NCBI GenBank assembly: GCA_035626475.1 | Contig: DASPNP010000010.1 | Coordinates: forward strand, 62,001 to 126,000 | Direction of reading: 5' to 3' | Length of the DNA stretch: 64,000 nt | Origin: DASPKT01 sp035626475 | GTDB lineage: Bacteria; Pseudomonadota; Alphaproteobacteria; Azospirillales; Azospirillaceae | Shown here: piece after piece, positions 32,583-40,939 of the stretch | How the letters are laid out: the number at the start of each line of letters is the position of its first letter | How positions within the stretch are numbered: position 1 is the first letter of the stretch | Notes under the pieces: generated by a model | The model's input: only the letters and a program-made list of their open reading frames with translations | Databases searched by the model: none | Told to the model about the DNA's origin: nothing | Position numbers and translations under genes: made by a program

Positions 32583-35500
32583 GTGAACGCGTGGTTGGTC
32601 CTGGCCGTCTCCGGCGCCTACATCGCGGCGCTGTTCCTGGTCGCTTGGCAGGGCGACCGCCGCGACCGGCCGGCGACGGCGCTGTCCTACGTGCTGACCC
32701 TGGCGGTCTACAACACGGTCTGGAGCTTCTACGGCTCGGTCGGCCGGGCGGCGGCCAGCGGCTGGGACTTCCTGCCGATATATCTCGGACCCACCCTGCT
32801 GCTGCTCTGCGCCCAGCCGCTGCTGTTCCGGCTGGTCCGGGTGGCCAAGGCGCGCAACGCCACCTCCATCGCCGACCTGCTGTCGGCCCGCTACGGCAAG
32901 AGCCAGACGGTGGCGGTGCTGGTGACGCTGGCGGGGCTGGTGTCGCTGCTGCCCTACATCGCGCTGCAGCTGAAAGGCATATCCGCCAGCTTCGACGTGC
33001 TGACGGCCGGGGAACCGGCGGCCACCGGCAGCGCCGCCGCCGGCACCGACACGGGCCTGGCGGTGACCGCCGCCATGGCCGTCTTCGCCATCCTGTTCGG
33101 CGTCCGCCACGTCCATGCCAGCGAGCATCACCGCGGCCTGATGCGCGCCATCGCCTTCGAGAGCCTGGTGAAGCTCGCCGCCTTCGCCGCGGTGGCCTCC
33201 TACATCGTCTACGGGCTGAACGACGGCTTCGGCGACCTGTACGCGCGGGGGGCGGCGCGGGCGGAGACGGCGCATCTGCTGGTGCCCGACCTGTCGCACC
33301 CGACCTGGGTCACCAACACGCTGATCTCGGTCTTCGCCTTCCTCTGCCTGCCGCACCTGTTCCATGTCGCGGTGGTGGAGAACCAGGACCCGCGCCATCT
33401 GCGCCGGGCGGCCTGGCTCTACCCCGCCTATCTGCTGGTGCTCAGCCTGTTCATGCTGCCGGTCGCCATCGCCGGGCTGACCGCCTTCCAGCCGGGCGTG
33501 GTCGACCCCGACAGCTTCATGATCAGCCTGCCGCTGGCGGCGGGCGCGGACGGGGTGGCGCTGCTGGCCTTTATCGGCGGCTTCTCCGCCGGCACCGGCA
33601 TGGTGATCATGGCCGCCGTGGCGCTCAGCACCATGCTGTGCAACGACGTGGTGCTGCCGGCGCTGCTGCGGCTGGGCGCGCTGGACCCGGTGGCCGACCG
33701 CACGGGTGCCGTGCTGGCGATCCGCCGCCTGTCGGTGGCGGTGACGCTGGGGCTGGCCTACGCCACCTATGCCGCACTCGGCGACGGCTACGCCCTGACC
33801 ACCATCGGCCTGATGAGCTTCGTCGCCGTGGCGCAGTTCGGGCCGGCCTTCCTGGGCGCGCTCTACTGGCGCGGCGCCACGCGCCAGGGCGCCATCGCCG
33901 GCCTGTCCGCCGGGCTGCTGGTCTGGACCTACACGCTGGTGCTGCCGGCGCTGGACCCCGGGGCGGCCTGGGTGGCGGCCGGGCCGTTCGGGATGGAGGG
34001 GCTGCGGCCCGGCGCGCTGTTCGGCCTGTCGGGGCTGGACGCCATCTCCCACGCCACGGTCTGGAGCTTGGCGGCGAACACCCTGTGCTTCCTCGGCCTG
34101 TCGCTGGCGCGGCCGGCCAGTGCGGCGGAGCGGGAGCAGGCGGCCGCCTTCGCCGAGGCACGGCCGGGCCAGCCCGCCCCCACCGGCGCCTGGCGCGACC
34201 TGACCCGGGTGGAGGATCTCCGCGCCCTGGCGGCCCAGTATATGGGCCATGAGCGGGCGCGGCGGACCATCGACGGCTATCTGGCGGTGCGCACCGGCGT
34301 CGGCGCGGTGGCCGGGCTGGAGAAGGCGGGGCTGGCCGATGCCGACCTGGTCCGCTTCGTGGAGAACCAGCTGGCCGGCGTCATCGGCGCCGCCAGCGCC
34401 CGGGTGGTGCTGGCGACGACGCTGCAGGGCAGGGGCCTGTCGCGCGGTGCCGCCGTGGGATTGCTGGACGAGGCCTCCTCCGCCATCCGCGCCAATTACG
34501 AGCTGCTGCGCACGACGCTGGAGAGCGTGTCCCAGGGCATCTGCGTGCTGGACCGCAACCTCACCCTGCTGACCTGGAACCGGCGCTTCCTGGACCTGCT
34601 GGATCTGCCGGCCGAGCAGGTGCGGGTCGGCGTGCCGCTGGCCGACATCGTGCGCTTCAACGCTGCGCGGGGCGAGTACAGCGCCGGCGACCTGGACGCG
34701 CTGCTGGTCAGCCGGGACCTGGACCGCACCGCCTGGCCCTACATCTTCACCCGCCGCCGGCCCGACGGCACCATCATCGAGGTCAGCAACGCGCCCATGC
34801 CGGATGGCGGCTTCGTCGCCACCTACACCGACGTGACCGAGCGCGAGCGCGCGGCGGAAGCGCTGCAGGAGGCCAATGAGGGGCTGGAGCGGCGGGTGCG
34901 GGAGCGCACGCTGGACCTGGAGGCGGCAATGGCGGAGGCGGAGCGCGCCAACGCCGTGAAGACCCGCTTCCTGGCCGGCGTCAGCCACGACCTGCTGCAG
35001 CCCCTGTCGGCCGCCCGCCTGTTCACCGCCGCGCTCACCGACCGGCTGCGCACCGCCGAGGGCGGGCCCGTGACGCCGGAGCAGCTGGAGCTCGCCCGCA
35101 ACGCCGCCGCGTCGCTGCGCTCGGTGGAGGGGCTGATCGGCTCGCTGCTGGACATCTCGGCGCTGGAGGCCGGCGCTATCAGGCCCGAGCCGAAGGACTT
35201 CCCCGTCGGCCCGATGCTGGAGCGGCTGGGGGTGGAGTTCGCGGCCCTGGCGGCGGAGGCGGGACTGCGGCTGCGGGTGGTGGCCTCCACCGCCTCGGTG
35301 CGCTCCGACCCGGCGCTGCTGCGGCGCATCCTGCAGAACCTGCTCTCCAACGCCGTGCGCTACACGCGCGAGGGCCGCATCCTGATGGGCTGCCGGCGGG
35401 TGGGGGACGGGTTGCGGATCGAGGTGCGCGACACCGGCCCCGGCATCGACCCGGCGCTGCACCGCGCCATCTTCGACGAGTTCCGCCGGCTGGAGCCGGG

Positions 35501-36104
35501 CGGCGACCGCGGCCAGGGAATGGGCCTGGGCCTGTCCATCGTGGACCGCACGGCGCGGATGCTGGGCCATGCCGTGACGCTCCGGTCAGAGCCCGGCCGG
35601 GGCGCCTGCTTCTCCGTGACGGTGCCGCTCGCCCCCGGCCATGTTGCGTCGGCGGTCGAGGCGACCCCGGCGGCGCCGGCCGCGCTGCAGGGGATGGTCG
35701 TGCTGTGCGTCGACGACGATGCGCGCGTGCTGGCCGGCCTCGCCGCCATGCTGGACGGCTGGGGTTGCCGGACGCTCCTGGCCGACGGGGTGGAGGCGGC
35801 GCTGGCCGTGATCGGGGAGGGGCCGCCCGAGGCGGTGCTGGTGGACTTCCAGCTGGGCCGCGGGCTGGACGGGCTGGCACTGCTGGAGGCGCTGACGCCC
35901 CACCTGCCGCCTTGCGTGCCCGCCGCGATCCTCACCGCCAGCCGCTCGGCCGAGGTGCTGGACCGGGTGCGCGCGGCCGGCGTGCCGCTGCTGCCCAAGC
36001 CGGTCCGCCCGGCCGCCTTGCGCCGCTTCCTCTCGGGCGCCCGGCTGCGCGCGCCCGCCCATTCCGAGTCCCTGCTGGAGCCGTCGGATGACCGCACCGC
36101 CTGA
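32583..36104 (+). CDS. crbS: SSS-transporter-domain hybrid histidine kinase, CrbS/MxtR-like
   Basis: 1173 residues. Residues about 1-500 are a sodium:solute symporter (PutP-like) domain with a dozen or more membrane helices (TLAVYNTVWSFYGSVGRAA, then FLCLPHLFHVAVVENQ). A STAC-like linker (about 530-650) is followed by a PAS domain (QGICVLDRNLTLLTWNRRF), HisKA with His802 (GVSHDLLQPLSAARLFTAAL), HATPase (NLLSNAVRYTREG; DTGPGID; GQGMGLGLSIVD) and a receiver with Asp1088 (VLVDFQLGRGLDG). This is the layout of CrbS/MxtR, which with a LuxR-type regulator controls acetate switch and acetyl-CoA synthetase genes in other Proteobacteria. The LuxR regulator overlaps its 3' end, which supports this. The GTG at 32583 follows GGGGAGGC. 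The signal and target genes here are not shown. Confidence 0.87.
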   Translation: MNAWLVLAVSGAYIAALFLVAWQGDRRDRPATALSYVLTLAVYNTVWSFYGSVGRAAASGWDFLPIYLGPTLLLLCAQPLLFRLVRVAKARNATSIADLLSARYGKSQTVAVLVTLAGLVSLLPYIALQLKGISASFDVLTAGEPAATGSAAAGTDTGLAVTAAMAVFAILFGVRHVHASEHHRGLMRAIAFESLVKLAAFAAVASYIVYGLNDGFGDLYARGAARAETAHLLVPDLSHPTWVTNTLISVFAFLCLPHLFHVAVVENQDPRHLRRAAWLYPAYLLVLSLFMLPVAIAGLTAFQPGVVDPDSFMISLPLAAGADGVALLAFIGGFSAGTGMVIMAAVALSTMLCNDVVLPALLRLGALDPVADRTGAVLAIRRLSVAVTLGLAYATYAALGDGYALTTIGLMSFVAVAQFGPAFLGALYWRGATRQGAIAGLSAGLLVWTYTLVLPALDPGAAWVAAGPFGMEGLRPGALFGLSGLDAISHATVWSLAANTLCFLGLSLARPASAAEREQAAAFAEARPGQPAPTGAWRDLTRVEDLRALAAQYMGHERARRTIDGYLAVRTGVGAVAGLEKAGLADADLVRFVENQLAGVIGAASARVVLATTLQGRGLSRGAAVGLLDEASSAIRANYELLRTTLESVSQGICVLDRNLTLLTWNRRFLDLLDLPAEQVRVGVPLADIVRFNAARGEYSAGDLDALLVSRDLDRTAWPYIFTRRRPDGTIIEVSNAPMPDGGFVATYTDVTERERAAEALQEANEGLERRVRERTLDLEAAMAEAERANAVKTRFLAGVSHDLLQPLSAARLFTAALTDRLRTAEGGPVTPEQLELARNAAASLRSVEGLIGSLLDISALEAGAIRPEPKDFPVGPMLERLGVEFAALAAEAGLRLRVVASTASVRSDPALLRRILQNLLSNAVRYTREGRILMGCRRVGDGLRIEVRDTGPGIDPALHRAIFDEFRRLEPGGDRGQGMGLGLSIVDRTARMLGHAVTLRSEPGRGACFSVTVPLAPGHVASAVEATPAAPAALQGMVVLCVDDDARVLAGLAAMLDGWGCRTLLADGVEAALAVIGEGPPEAVLVDFQLGRGLDGLALLEALTPHLPPCVPAAILTASRSAEVLDRVRAAGVPLLPKPVRPAALRRFLSGARLRAPAHSESLLEPSDDRTA

Positions 36105-36753
36105 CCCCGTGATCCTGGTGGCGGACGACCACCCGCTGGTGCGCTCCGCCGTGCGCTCGGCCGTCCGCCACGGCCATCCCGGGGCGGAGCTGCTGGAATG
36201 CGCGACGCTGGACGAGGTGCTGGCGGCGCTGGAGGCGCGCCAGGGCCGGGTCGATCTGGCGCTGCTGGATCTCAACATGCCGGGCAGCCAGGGGCTGCTG
36301 GGGCTGTTCGTGCTTCTGGGCAGCCACCCGACCGTGCCGGCGGCCATCATCTCCGCCGTCAGCGACCCCGCCACCATCCGCCACGCGCTGGCTTGCGGCG
36401 CCGCCGGCTACATCCCGAAGTCGCTGCCGATGGAGGAGATCGGCGCGGCGGTCGACCTGATCCTGGAGGGCGGAATCTTCGTGCCGCCGGGCGTGGAGCC
36501 GGAGCCGCCGCGCGAGGCGGAGGTTGACCTCGCCCGCCGCATCGCGTCCCTCTCGCCGCAGCAGACCCGGGTGCTGGCCATGATGGCCGAGGGCAAGCTG
36601 AACAAGCAGATCAGCTTCGCCCTGGGCCTCGCGGAGCAGACGGTGAAGCAGCACGTCACCCAGATCTTCCGCAAGCTCGGCGTCGCCAGCCGCACCCAGG
36701 CGGTGATCCTGCTGAACCAGCTGAACATCCGGCTGGACGGGCAGGAGGGGTGA
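36088..36753 (+). CDS. crbR: LuxR/NarL-family response regulator, CrbR/ErdR-like
   Basis: 221 residues. The receiver domain has an acidic pocket (VADDH), phospho-acceptor Asp61 (LALLDLNMPGS) and Lys in YIPKSLPMEEI. The C-terminal LuxR helix-turn-helix reads LSPQQTRVLAMMAEGKLNKQ, then LGLAEQTVKQHVTQIFRKLGV. The start lies 17 nt inside the kinase gene, so the two are translationally coupled and form a two-component pair. By analogy with CrbR/ErdR, it would activate acetate or alcohol metabolism genes; those genes are not in this window. A composite inverted repeat follows the stop. Confidence 0.88.
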   Translation: MTAPPDPVILVADDHPLVRSAVRSAVRHGHPGAELLECATLDEVLAALEARQGRVDLALLDLNMPGSQGLLGLFVLLGSHPTVPAAIISAVSDPATIRHALACGAAGYIPKSLPMEEIGAAVDLILEGGIFVPPGVEPEPPREAEVDLARRIASLSPQQTRVLAMMAEGKLNKQISFALGLAEQTVKQHVTQIFRKLGVASRTQAVILLNQLNIRLDGQEG

Positions 36754-36765
36754 GGGGGCGCGGCT

Positions 36766-36900
36766 GGGGCGTGATGCGTCCTTCGACAGGCTCAGGATGA
36801 GGAAGGGGGTACGCGAGGCACTCCTGGTCCAAACGCGCGTTTGCCTGGCCGGGAGCAGCTAAATCCCCCTCATCCTGAGCTTGTCGAAGGACGCACAGCC
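36766..36900. repeat. Composite inverted repeat, copy 3 (opposite orientation)
   Basis: Arms at 36771-36802 (GCGTCCTTCGACAGGCTCAG) and 36869-36898 (CTCATCCTGAGCTTGTCGAAG) face each other. The internal word GGCCGGGAGCAGC is the reverse complement of the CTGCTCCCGGCC found in the other copies, so this copy is inserted the other way round. It separates the convergent crbR-like and dctM genes. Confidence 0.83.
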
Positions 36901-36934
36901 TCAACGCTGCCAAGAACAAGCCCCCCAACGAAGA

Positions 36935-36956
36935 AGGGGCGGCTTTCGCCGCCCCT
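36935..36956 (-). terminator. Rho-independent-type terminator of the TRAP operon
   Basis: AGGGGCGGC, loop of four bases, GCCGCCCCT: a perfect 9-bp stem just after the dctM stop. Read on the minus strand it is followed by TCTTCGTT, a weak U-rich tract. Confidence 0.65.
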
Positions 36957-36961
36957 CCCGC

Positions 36962-38479
36962 CTACTGCCTGTTCTCCCCCGGCTTCTCCGGTTCCGGCGC
37001 CGGGAACTCCGGCGGAGGCGGTTCGGAGAAGTCGGGTTCCGGCGGTGCCATGTCCTCGAAGTTGGAGGGCACGTCGATCTGGATGGTGCTGGGGTCGACC
37101 GCGTCGGTCTTGGTCAGGCCGCCGGAGACCAGCTCCGGGAAGGCGATGACGACCGCGACCATGACGATCTGGATGCAGACGAACGGCACCGCGCCCCAGT
37201 AAATCTGGCCCGTGGTGACGGGTGCTATGGTGCGGCCCGTCGGCTTGTCCAGATAGCTGTCCTTGGGCGCCACCGAGCGCAGGAAGAACAGGGCGAAGCC
37301 GAAGGGCGGGTGCATGAAGCTGGTCTGCATGTTCACCGCCAGCAGCACGCCGAACCAGACCAGGTCGATGCCCAGCTTCTCCGCCACCGGGGCCAGCAGC
37401 GGCACGATGATGAAGGCCAGCTCGAAGAAGTCGAGGAAGAAGGCCAGCAGGAACACCAGCACGTTGGCCGCGATCAGGAAGCCCAGCTGGCCGCCCGGCA
37501 GCGAGGTCAGCAGATGCTCCACCCAGAGGTCGCCGTTCACCGCCCGGAACACCAGGCCGAAGACGGTCGAGCCGATCAGGATGAACAGCACGAAGCTGGA
37601 GAGCTTGGCGGTGCTGTCCATGGCCTGGCGCACCAGGCTCCAGCTCAGCTGCCGCTTCGCCATCGCCAGGATCAGGGCGCCCACGGCCCCCATGGCGCCG
37701 CCCTCGGTCGGCGTGGCGATGCCCAGGAAGATGGTGCCCAGCACCAGGAAGATCAGCACCAGCGGCGGCACCAGCGAGACCAGCACCCGCACCAGCAGCT
37801 TCATGCCGCGCAGCGTGCGGGCCTCGGGCGGCAGGGCCGGGGCGGCGTCGGGCTTGAACAGGGTGATCAGCAGGACGTAGCCGGCGTAGAAGGCCGTCAG
37901 CACCAGGCCCGGATAGAGCGCGCCCTCATACAGGTCCCCGACCGAGCGGCCCAACTGGTCCGCCAGGATGATCAGCACCAGCGAGGGCGGGATGATCTGG
38001 GCGAGCGTGCCGCTGGCGGCGATGACGCCGGTCGCCAGCCGCCGGTCGTAGCCGTAGCGCAGCATGATCGGCAGCGAGATCAGGCCCATGGAGATGACGC
38101 TGGCGGCGACCACGCCCGTGGTGGCGGCCAGCAGCGCGCCGACGAAGATGACGGCATAGGCGAGGCCGCCGCGGATCGGCCCGAACAGCTGGCCGATCGT
38201 GTCGAGCAGGTCCTCCGCCATGCCCGACCGCTCCAGGATCAGGCCCATGAAGGTGAAGAAGGGGATGGCCAGCAGCGTGTCGTTGGCCATGATGCCGAAG
38301 ATGCGCTCCGGCAGCGCCTGCAGCAGCGCCGGGCTCAGCAGGCCCAGCTCGATCCCCAGCAGGCCGAACGCCAGGCCGTTGGCGGCCAGCGCGAAGGCCA
38401 CCGGATAGCCCAGCAGCAGGAAGACGATCAGCGCCAGGAACATCAGCGGCGCCATGTTCGCGATCAGGAACTCGGTCAT
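36962..38479 (-). CDS. dctM: TRAP transporter large permease (DctM)
   Basis: 505 residues, highly hydrophobic with a dozen or more membrane helices. FFTFMGLILERSGMAEDLLD, GTLAQIIPPSLVLIILADQLG and the helix ending ATPTEGGAMGAVGALIL are typical of DctM, which carries the sodium-driven transport path of TRAP systems. The C-terminal ~45 residues are a Pro/Glu-rich tail (PPEPDFSEPPPPEFPAPEPEK), unusual for the family and probably cytosolic or disordered. The start overlaps the dctQ stop by 4 nt. It is the last gene of dctP-dctQ-dctM and is followed by a terminator hairpin. Confidence 0.93.
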   Translation of the reverse strand: MTEFLIANMAPLMFLALIVFLLLGYPVAFALAANGLAFGLLGIELGLLSPALLQALPERIFGIMANDTLLAIPFFTFMGLILERSGMAEDLLDTIGQLFGPIRGGLAYAVIFVGALLAATTGVVAASVISMGLISLPIMLRYGYDRRLATGVIAASGTLAQIIPPSLVLIILADQLGRSVGDLYEGALYPGLVLTAFYAGYVLLITLFKPDAAPALPPEARTLRGMKLLVRVLVSLVPPLVLIFLVLGTIFLGIATPTEGGAMGAVGALILAMAKRQLSWSLVRQAMDSTAKLSSFVLFILIGSTVFGLVFRAVNGDLWVEHLLTSLPGGQLGFLIAANVLVFLLAFFLDFFELAFIIVPLLAPVAEKLGIDLVWFGVLLAVNMQTSFMHPPFGFALFFLRSVAPKDSYLDKPTGRTIAPVTTGQIYWGAVPFVCIQIVMVAVVIAFPELVSGGLTKTDAVDPSTIQIDVPSNFEDMAPPEPDFSEPPPPEFPAPEPEKPGENRQ

Positions 38480-39075
38480 GGCGCGGTGCTCCCCTTATGG
38501 GCCTCGGTCGCCGGGTGCGGCTGGCCGACGGGCTCGCCGCCATGGGCGCCAGAGGCGGGGGCGGGGTTGGGGATCAGGCCCGCCAGGAAGGCGAGGCGCT
38601 TGATCAGCTCCGACAGGCCCTGCGCCGTCAGCAGCGCGAAGCCCAGGGGGATCAGGATCTTGGCCGGCCAGCGGATGAGGCCGCCGGCATTGTTCGAGGT
38701 CTCGTTGATGCGGATGCTCTCCATGACGAAGGGGATGGAGAGCCACAGCACCAGCACCGCGAAGGGCAGCAGGAAGAAGACCGCCCCGAGGATGTCGATC
38801 CAGGCGCGGGTGCGGGCTGAGAAGCGGCCGGTGATCACGTCGATGCGGATGTGCTCGTTGCGCAGCAGCGTGTAGCCGGCGCAGAGCAGGAACACCGCCG
38901 AGAACAGGTACCATTGCAGCTCCAGCCAGGCGTTGGAGCTGGTGTCGAGCGTGTAGCGGATGGTGGCGTTGCCGGCGCTGACGATCACGGAGACGAGGAT
39001 GAGCCAGCCGACGGCGCGGCCCACCCGTTCGTTCACCGCATCGATCAGCCGGCTCAGGCCGAGCAGGGCCGACAT
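38476..39075 (-). CDS. dctQ: TRAP transporter small permease (DctQ)
   Basis: 199 residues with four membrane helices (for example AVGWLILVSVIVSAGNATIRY, QWYLFSAVFLLCAGYTLLRNE, ILGAVFFLLPFAVLVLW). The NEHIRIDVI segment after the second helix is the conserved DctQ motif. DctQ bridges the binding protein and DctM. The tail (SGAHGGEPVGQPHPATEAHK) is a polar extension beyond the usual end. The ATG at 39075 follows AGGAT, and its stop overlaps the dctM start (ATGA). Confidence 0.9.
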   Translation of the reverse strand: MSALLGLSRLIDAVNERVGRAVGWLILVSVIVSAGNATIRYTLDTSSNAWLELQWYLFSAVFLLCAGYTLLRNEHIRIDVITGRFSARTRAWIDILGAVFFLLPFAVLVLWLSIPFVMESIRINETSNNAGGLIRWPAKILIPLGFALLTAQGLSELIKRLAFLAGLIPNPAPASGAHGGEPVGQPHPATEAHKGSTAP

Positions 39076-39113
39076 GGAAATCCTATCCCTTGTCCATGGT
39101 GGGGGAGAAAGAC

Positions 39114-39141
39114 GGCGGCCCCGACCCGTGCCGGGGCCGCC
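39114..39141 (-). terminator. Intra-operon hairpin between dctP and dctQ
   Basis: GGCGGCCCCG pairs perfectly with CGGGGCCGCC (10 bp) around an 8-nt loop. On the minus strand it follows the dctP stop and is trailed by TCTTTCTCC. It probably lowers read-through so that the binding protein is made in excess of the two permease subunits, or it protects the dctP mRNA 3' end. Confidence 0.6.
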
Positions 39142-39155
39142 CCTGGGGGCTTGGA

Positions 39156-40271
39156 TCAGCCCTTCTTCGCCTGCGCCGCGGCGCTGTAGCTGAAGTTCTC
39201 CAGGTAATTCTCCGAGACGCGGAACCAGGTGTACTCCTCGTCGCGGTAGGCCTTCCAGGGGGTATAGACCTTCTTCCAGTTGGCGTTGGAGGCCGACAGC
39301 TCGTCGTAGAGCTGGAAGGTCGCCTGGTGGGCCGCCTGCAGGATCTCGCGCGGATAGGCGTGCAGCTTGGCGCCGGCGCCCACCAGCCGCTTCAGCGCGG
39401 CGGGGTTCTGGGCGTCGTACTTGGCGACCATGCGCTGGTTGGCGTCGGCGGACGCCGTCTCGATCGCCGCCTTGTAGGTCGGCGGCAGGGCGTCCCAGGC
39501 GGCCTTGTTGACGTAGAAGGAGAAGCTCGGGCCCGGCTCCCACCAGCCCGGATAGTAGTAGTGCTGCGCCACCTTGTAGAAGCCCAGCTTCTCGTCGTCG
39601 TAGGGGCCCACCCACTCGGCGGCGTCGATGGTGCCCTTCTCCAGCGCCGGGTAGATGTCGCCGCCGGCGATCTGCTGCGGTACCACGCCGAGCTTCGCCA
39701 TCACCTGGCCCGCCAGGCCGGCGATGCGCATCTTCAGCCCCTGCAGGTCGGCCGGGGTCTTGATCTCCTTGCGGAACCAGCCGCCCATCTGAGCGCCGGA
39801 ATTGCCGGCCGGGAAGTTCACGATGTTGTAGCCGGCGTAGAACTCGCGCATCAGCTCCATGCCGCCGCCATACATCAGCCAGGCGTTCTGCTGGCGGGCG
39901 TTCAGGCCGAAGGGAACGGAGCAGTCCAGCGCGAAGGTCGGGTCCTTGCCGACATAGTAGTAGGCGGCGGTGTGGCCGCACTCGACCGTGTTGTTCTGCA
40001 CGGCGTCCAGCACCTGCAGGCCCGGCACGATCTCGCCGCCGGCGAAGACGCGGATCTGGAACTTGTTGTCGGTCAGCTCGGCCACGCGCTTGGCGACGAT
40101 CTCGCCGCCGCCGTAGATGGTGTCCAGGCTCTTCGGGAAGCTGGACGCGCAGCGCCACTTGATCTCCGGCATGGTCTGGGCGATGGCGGGCGCCGGGAAG
40201 GCGGCGGCCGTGGCGACGGCCCCGGTGACGGCACCCGTGCCGGCGGCGGACAGGAATTGGCGACGCTTCAT
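39156..40271 (-). CDS. TRAP transporter substrate-binding protein, TakP-like
   Basis: 371 residues. The N-terminus MKRRQFLSAAGTG is a twin-arginine signal ending at AIAQ. The mature protein has DctP features (IKWRCASSFPKSLDTIYGGG; GLKMRIAGLAGQVMAKLG, which includes the conserved substrate-anchoring Arg). The stretch WVGPYDDEKLGFYKVAQHYY, then PGWWEPG, closely resembles TakP of Rhodobacter sphaeroides, a 2-oxo-acid binder. A 2-oxo-acid, lactate or similar monocarboxylate is therefore the likely ligand, but this is inferred from similarity. The ATG at 40271 follows GAGGAAAAC. It is the first gene of the dctPQM operon and is divergent from a thioesterase gene (202 nt gap with no gene). Confidence 0.9.
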   Translation of the reverse strand: MKRRQFLSAAGTGAVTGAVATAAAFPAPAIAQTMPEIKWRCASSFPKSLDTIYGGGEIVAKRVAELTDNKFQIRVFAGGEIVPGLQVLDAVQNNTVECGHTAAYYYVGKDPTFALDCSVPFGLNARQQNAWLMYGGGMELMREFYAGYNIVNFPAGNSGAQMGGWFRKEIKTPADLQGLKMRIAGLAGQVMAKLGVVPQQIAGGDIYPALEKGTIDAAEWVGPYDDEKLGFYKVAQHYYYPGWWEPGPSFSFYVNKAAWDALPPTYKAAIETASADANQRMVAKYDAQNPAALKRLVGAGAKLHAYPREILQAAHQATFQLYDELSASNANWKKVYTPWKAYRDEEYTWFRVSENYLENFSYSAAAQAKKG

Positions 40272-40473
40272 GTTTTCCTCCCACATGCGGGACGGGCGCC
40301 GCCTCTCGCGGGCGGAGGACCCTGTCCCCTCCTAGCCTGGGACGCTACCCGCAAAGCCGCCACGCTGCGCACGATACATTGGTAGGGGGGAGGGGACGCC
40401 CGACCGGGAGATTCCGGTTGCGGCGCGCCCCCGGTCGGGGCCTCCTTGGGGAAAGGGCGGGGGAGGGACGGTC

Positions 40474-40881
40474 ATGGACAGGAAGGCGGGCGACGAGCGG
40501 CCGCGGCCGACGGCGGAGCCGGTGATCCGGGCGATCGCCATGCCGTCGGACACCAACCCGTCGGGCGACATCTTCGGCGGCTGGCTGATGGCCCAGATGG
40601 ACCTCGCCGCCGGCAACGCCGCCGCCCGGCGGGCGCGCGGGCGCTGCGCCACGGTGGCGGTGGAGAGCATGGTCTTCCTGCGGCCGGTGCGCGTCGGCGA
40701 CGAGGTCAGCCTCTATGCCGACCTGGTGCGGGTCGGCCGCACCTCGCTGGACATCCATGTCGAGGCCTGGCGCCGCAGCCGCGACGAGGAGGAGATGTAC
40801 CGCGTCACCGACGCCACCTTCCGCTTCGTCGCCATCGACGAGCACGGCCGCCCCCGGCCGGTGCCGGAGGCGGCGCCCTGA
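40474..40881 (+). CDS. Acyl-CoA thioesterase, YciA-like hotdog protein
   Basis: 135 residues, one hotdog-fold domain. MPSDTNPSGDIFGGWLMAQMD is the signature of the YciA/BACH group: the Asn-Pro-x-Gly-x-x-FGG loop and the catalytic Asp of helix one. VESMVFLRPVRVGDEVSLYA forms the central strands. These enzymes hydrolyse a wide range of acyl-CoAs in the cytosol. A good ribosome site (GGGGGAGGGACGG) precedes the ATG. It is monocistronic and converges on an NTF2-like gene across a hairpin. Confidence 0.9.
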   Translation: MDRKAGDERPRPTAEPVIRAIAMPSDTNPSGDIFGGWLMAQMDLAAGNAAARRARGRCATVAVESMVFLRPVRVGDEVSLYADLVRVGRTSLDIHVEAWRRSRDEEEMYRVTDATFRFVAIDEHGRPRPVPEAAP

Positions 40882-40891
40882 ACGGCGAAAG

Positions 40892-40916
40892 GCCCGCCCC
40901 CGGACGGGGAGCGGGC
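40892..40916. terminator. Bidirectional terminator hairpin
   Basis: GCCCGC-CCCCG, two-base loop GA, CGGGG-A-GCGGGC: 11 bp with one bulged A, flanked by AAAG on one side and TTCG on the other. It lies between the stops of the convergent thioesterase and NTF2-like genes. Confidence 0.65.
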
Positions 40917-40939
40917 TTCGCGGTCGGCGGGGCCGGCCC

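Noticed and set aside
36881..38875. Long plus-strand frame across the TRAP permease genes.
   Set aside because: It is antisense to well-recognised dctM and dctQ, and the product is Gln/His/Arg-rich nonsense.
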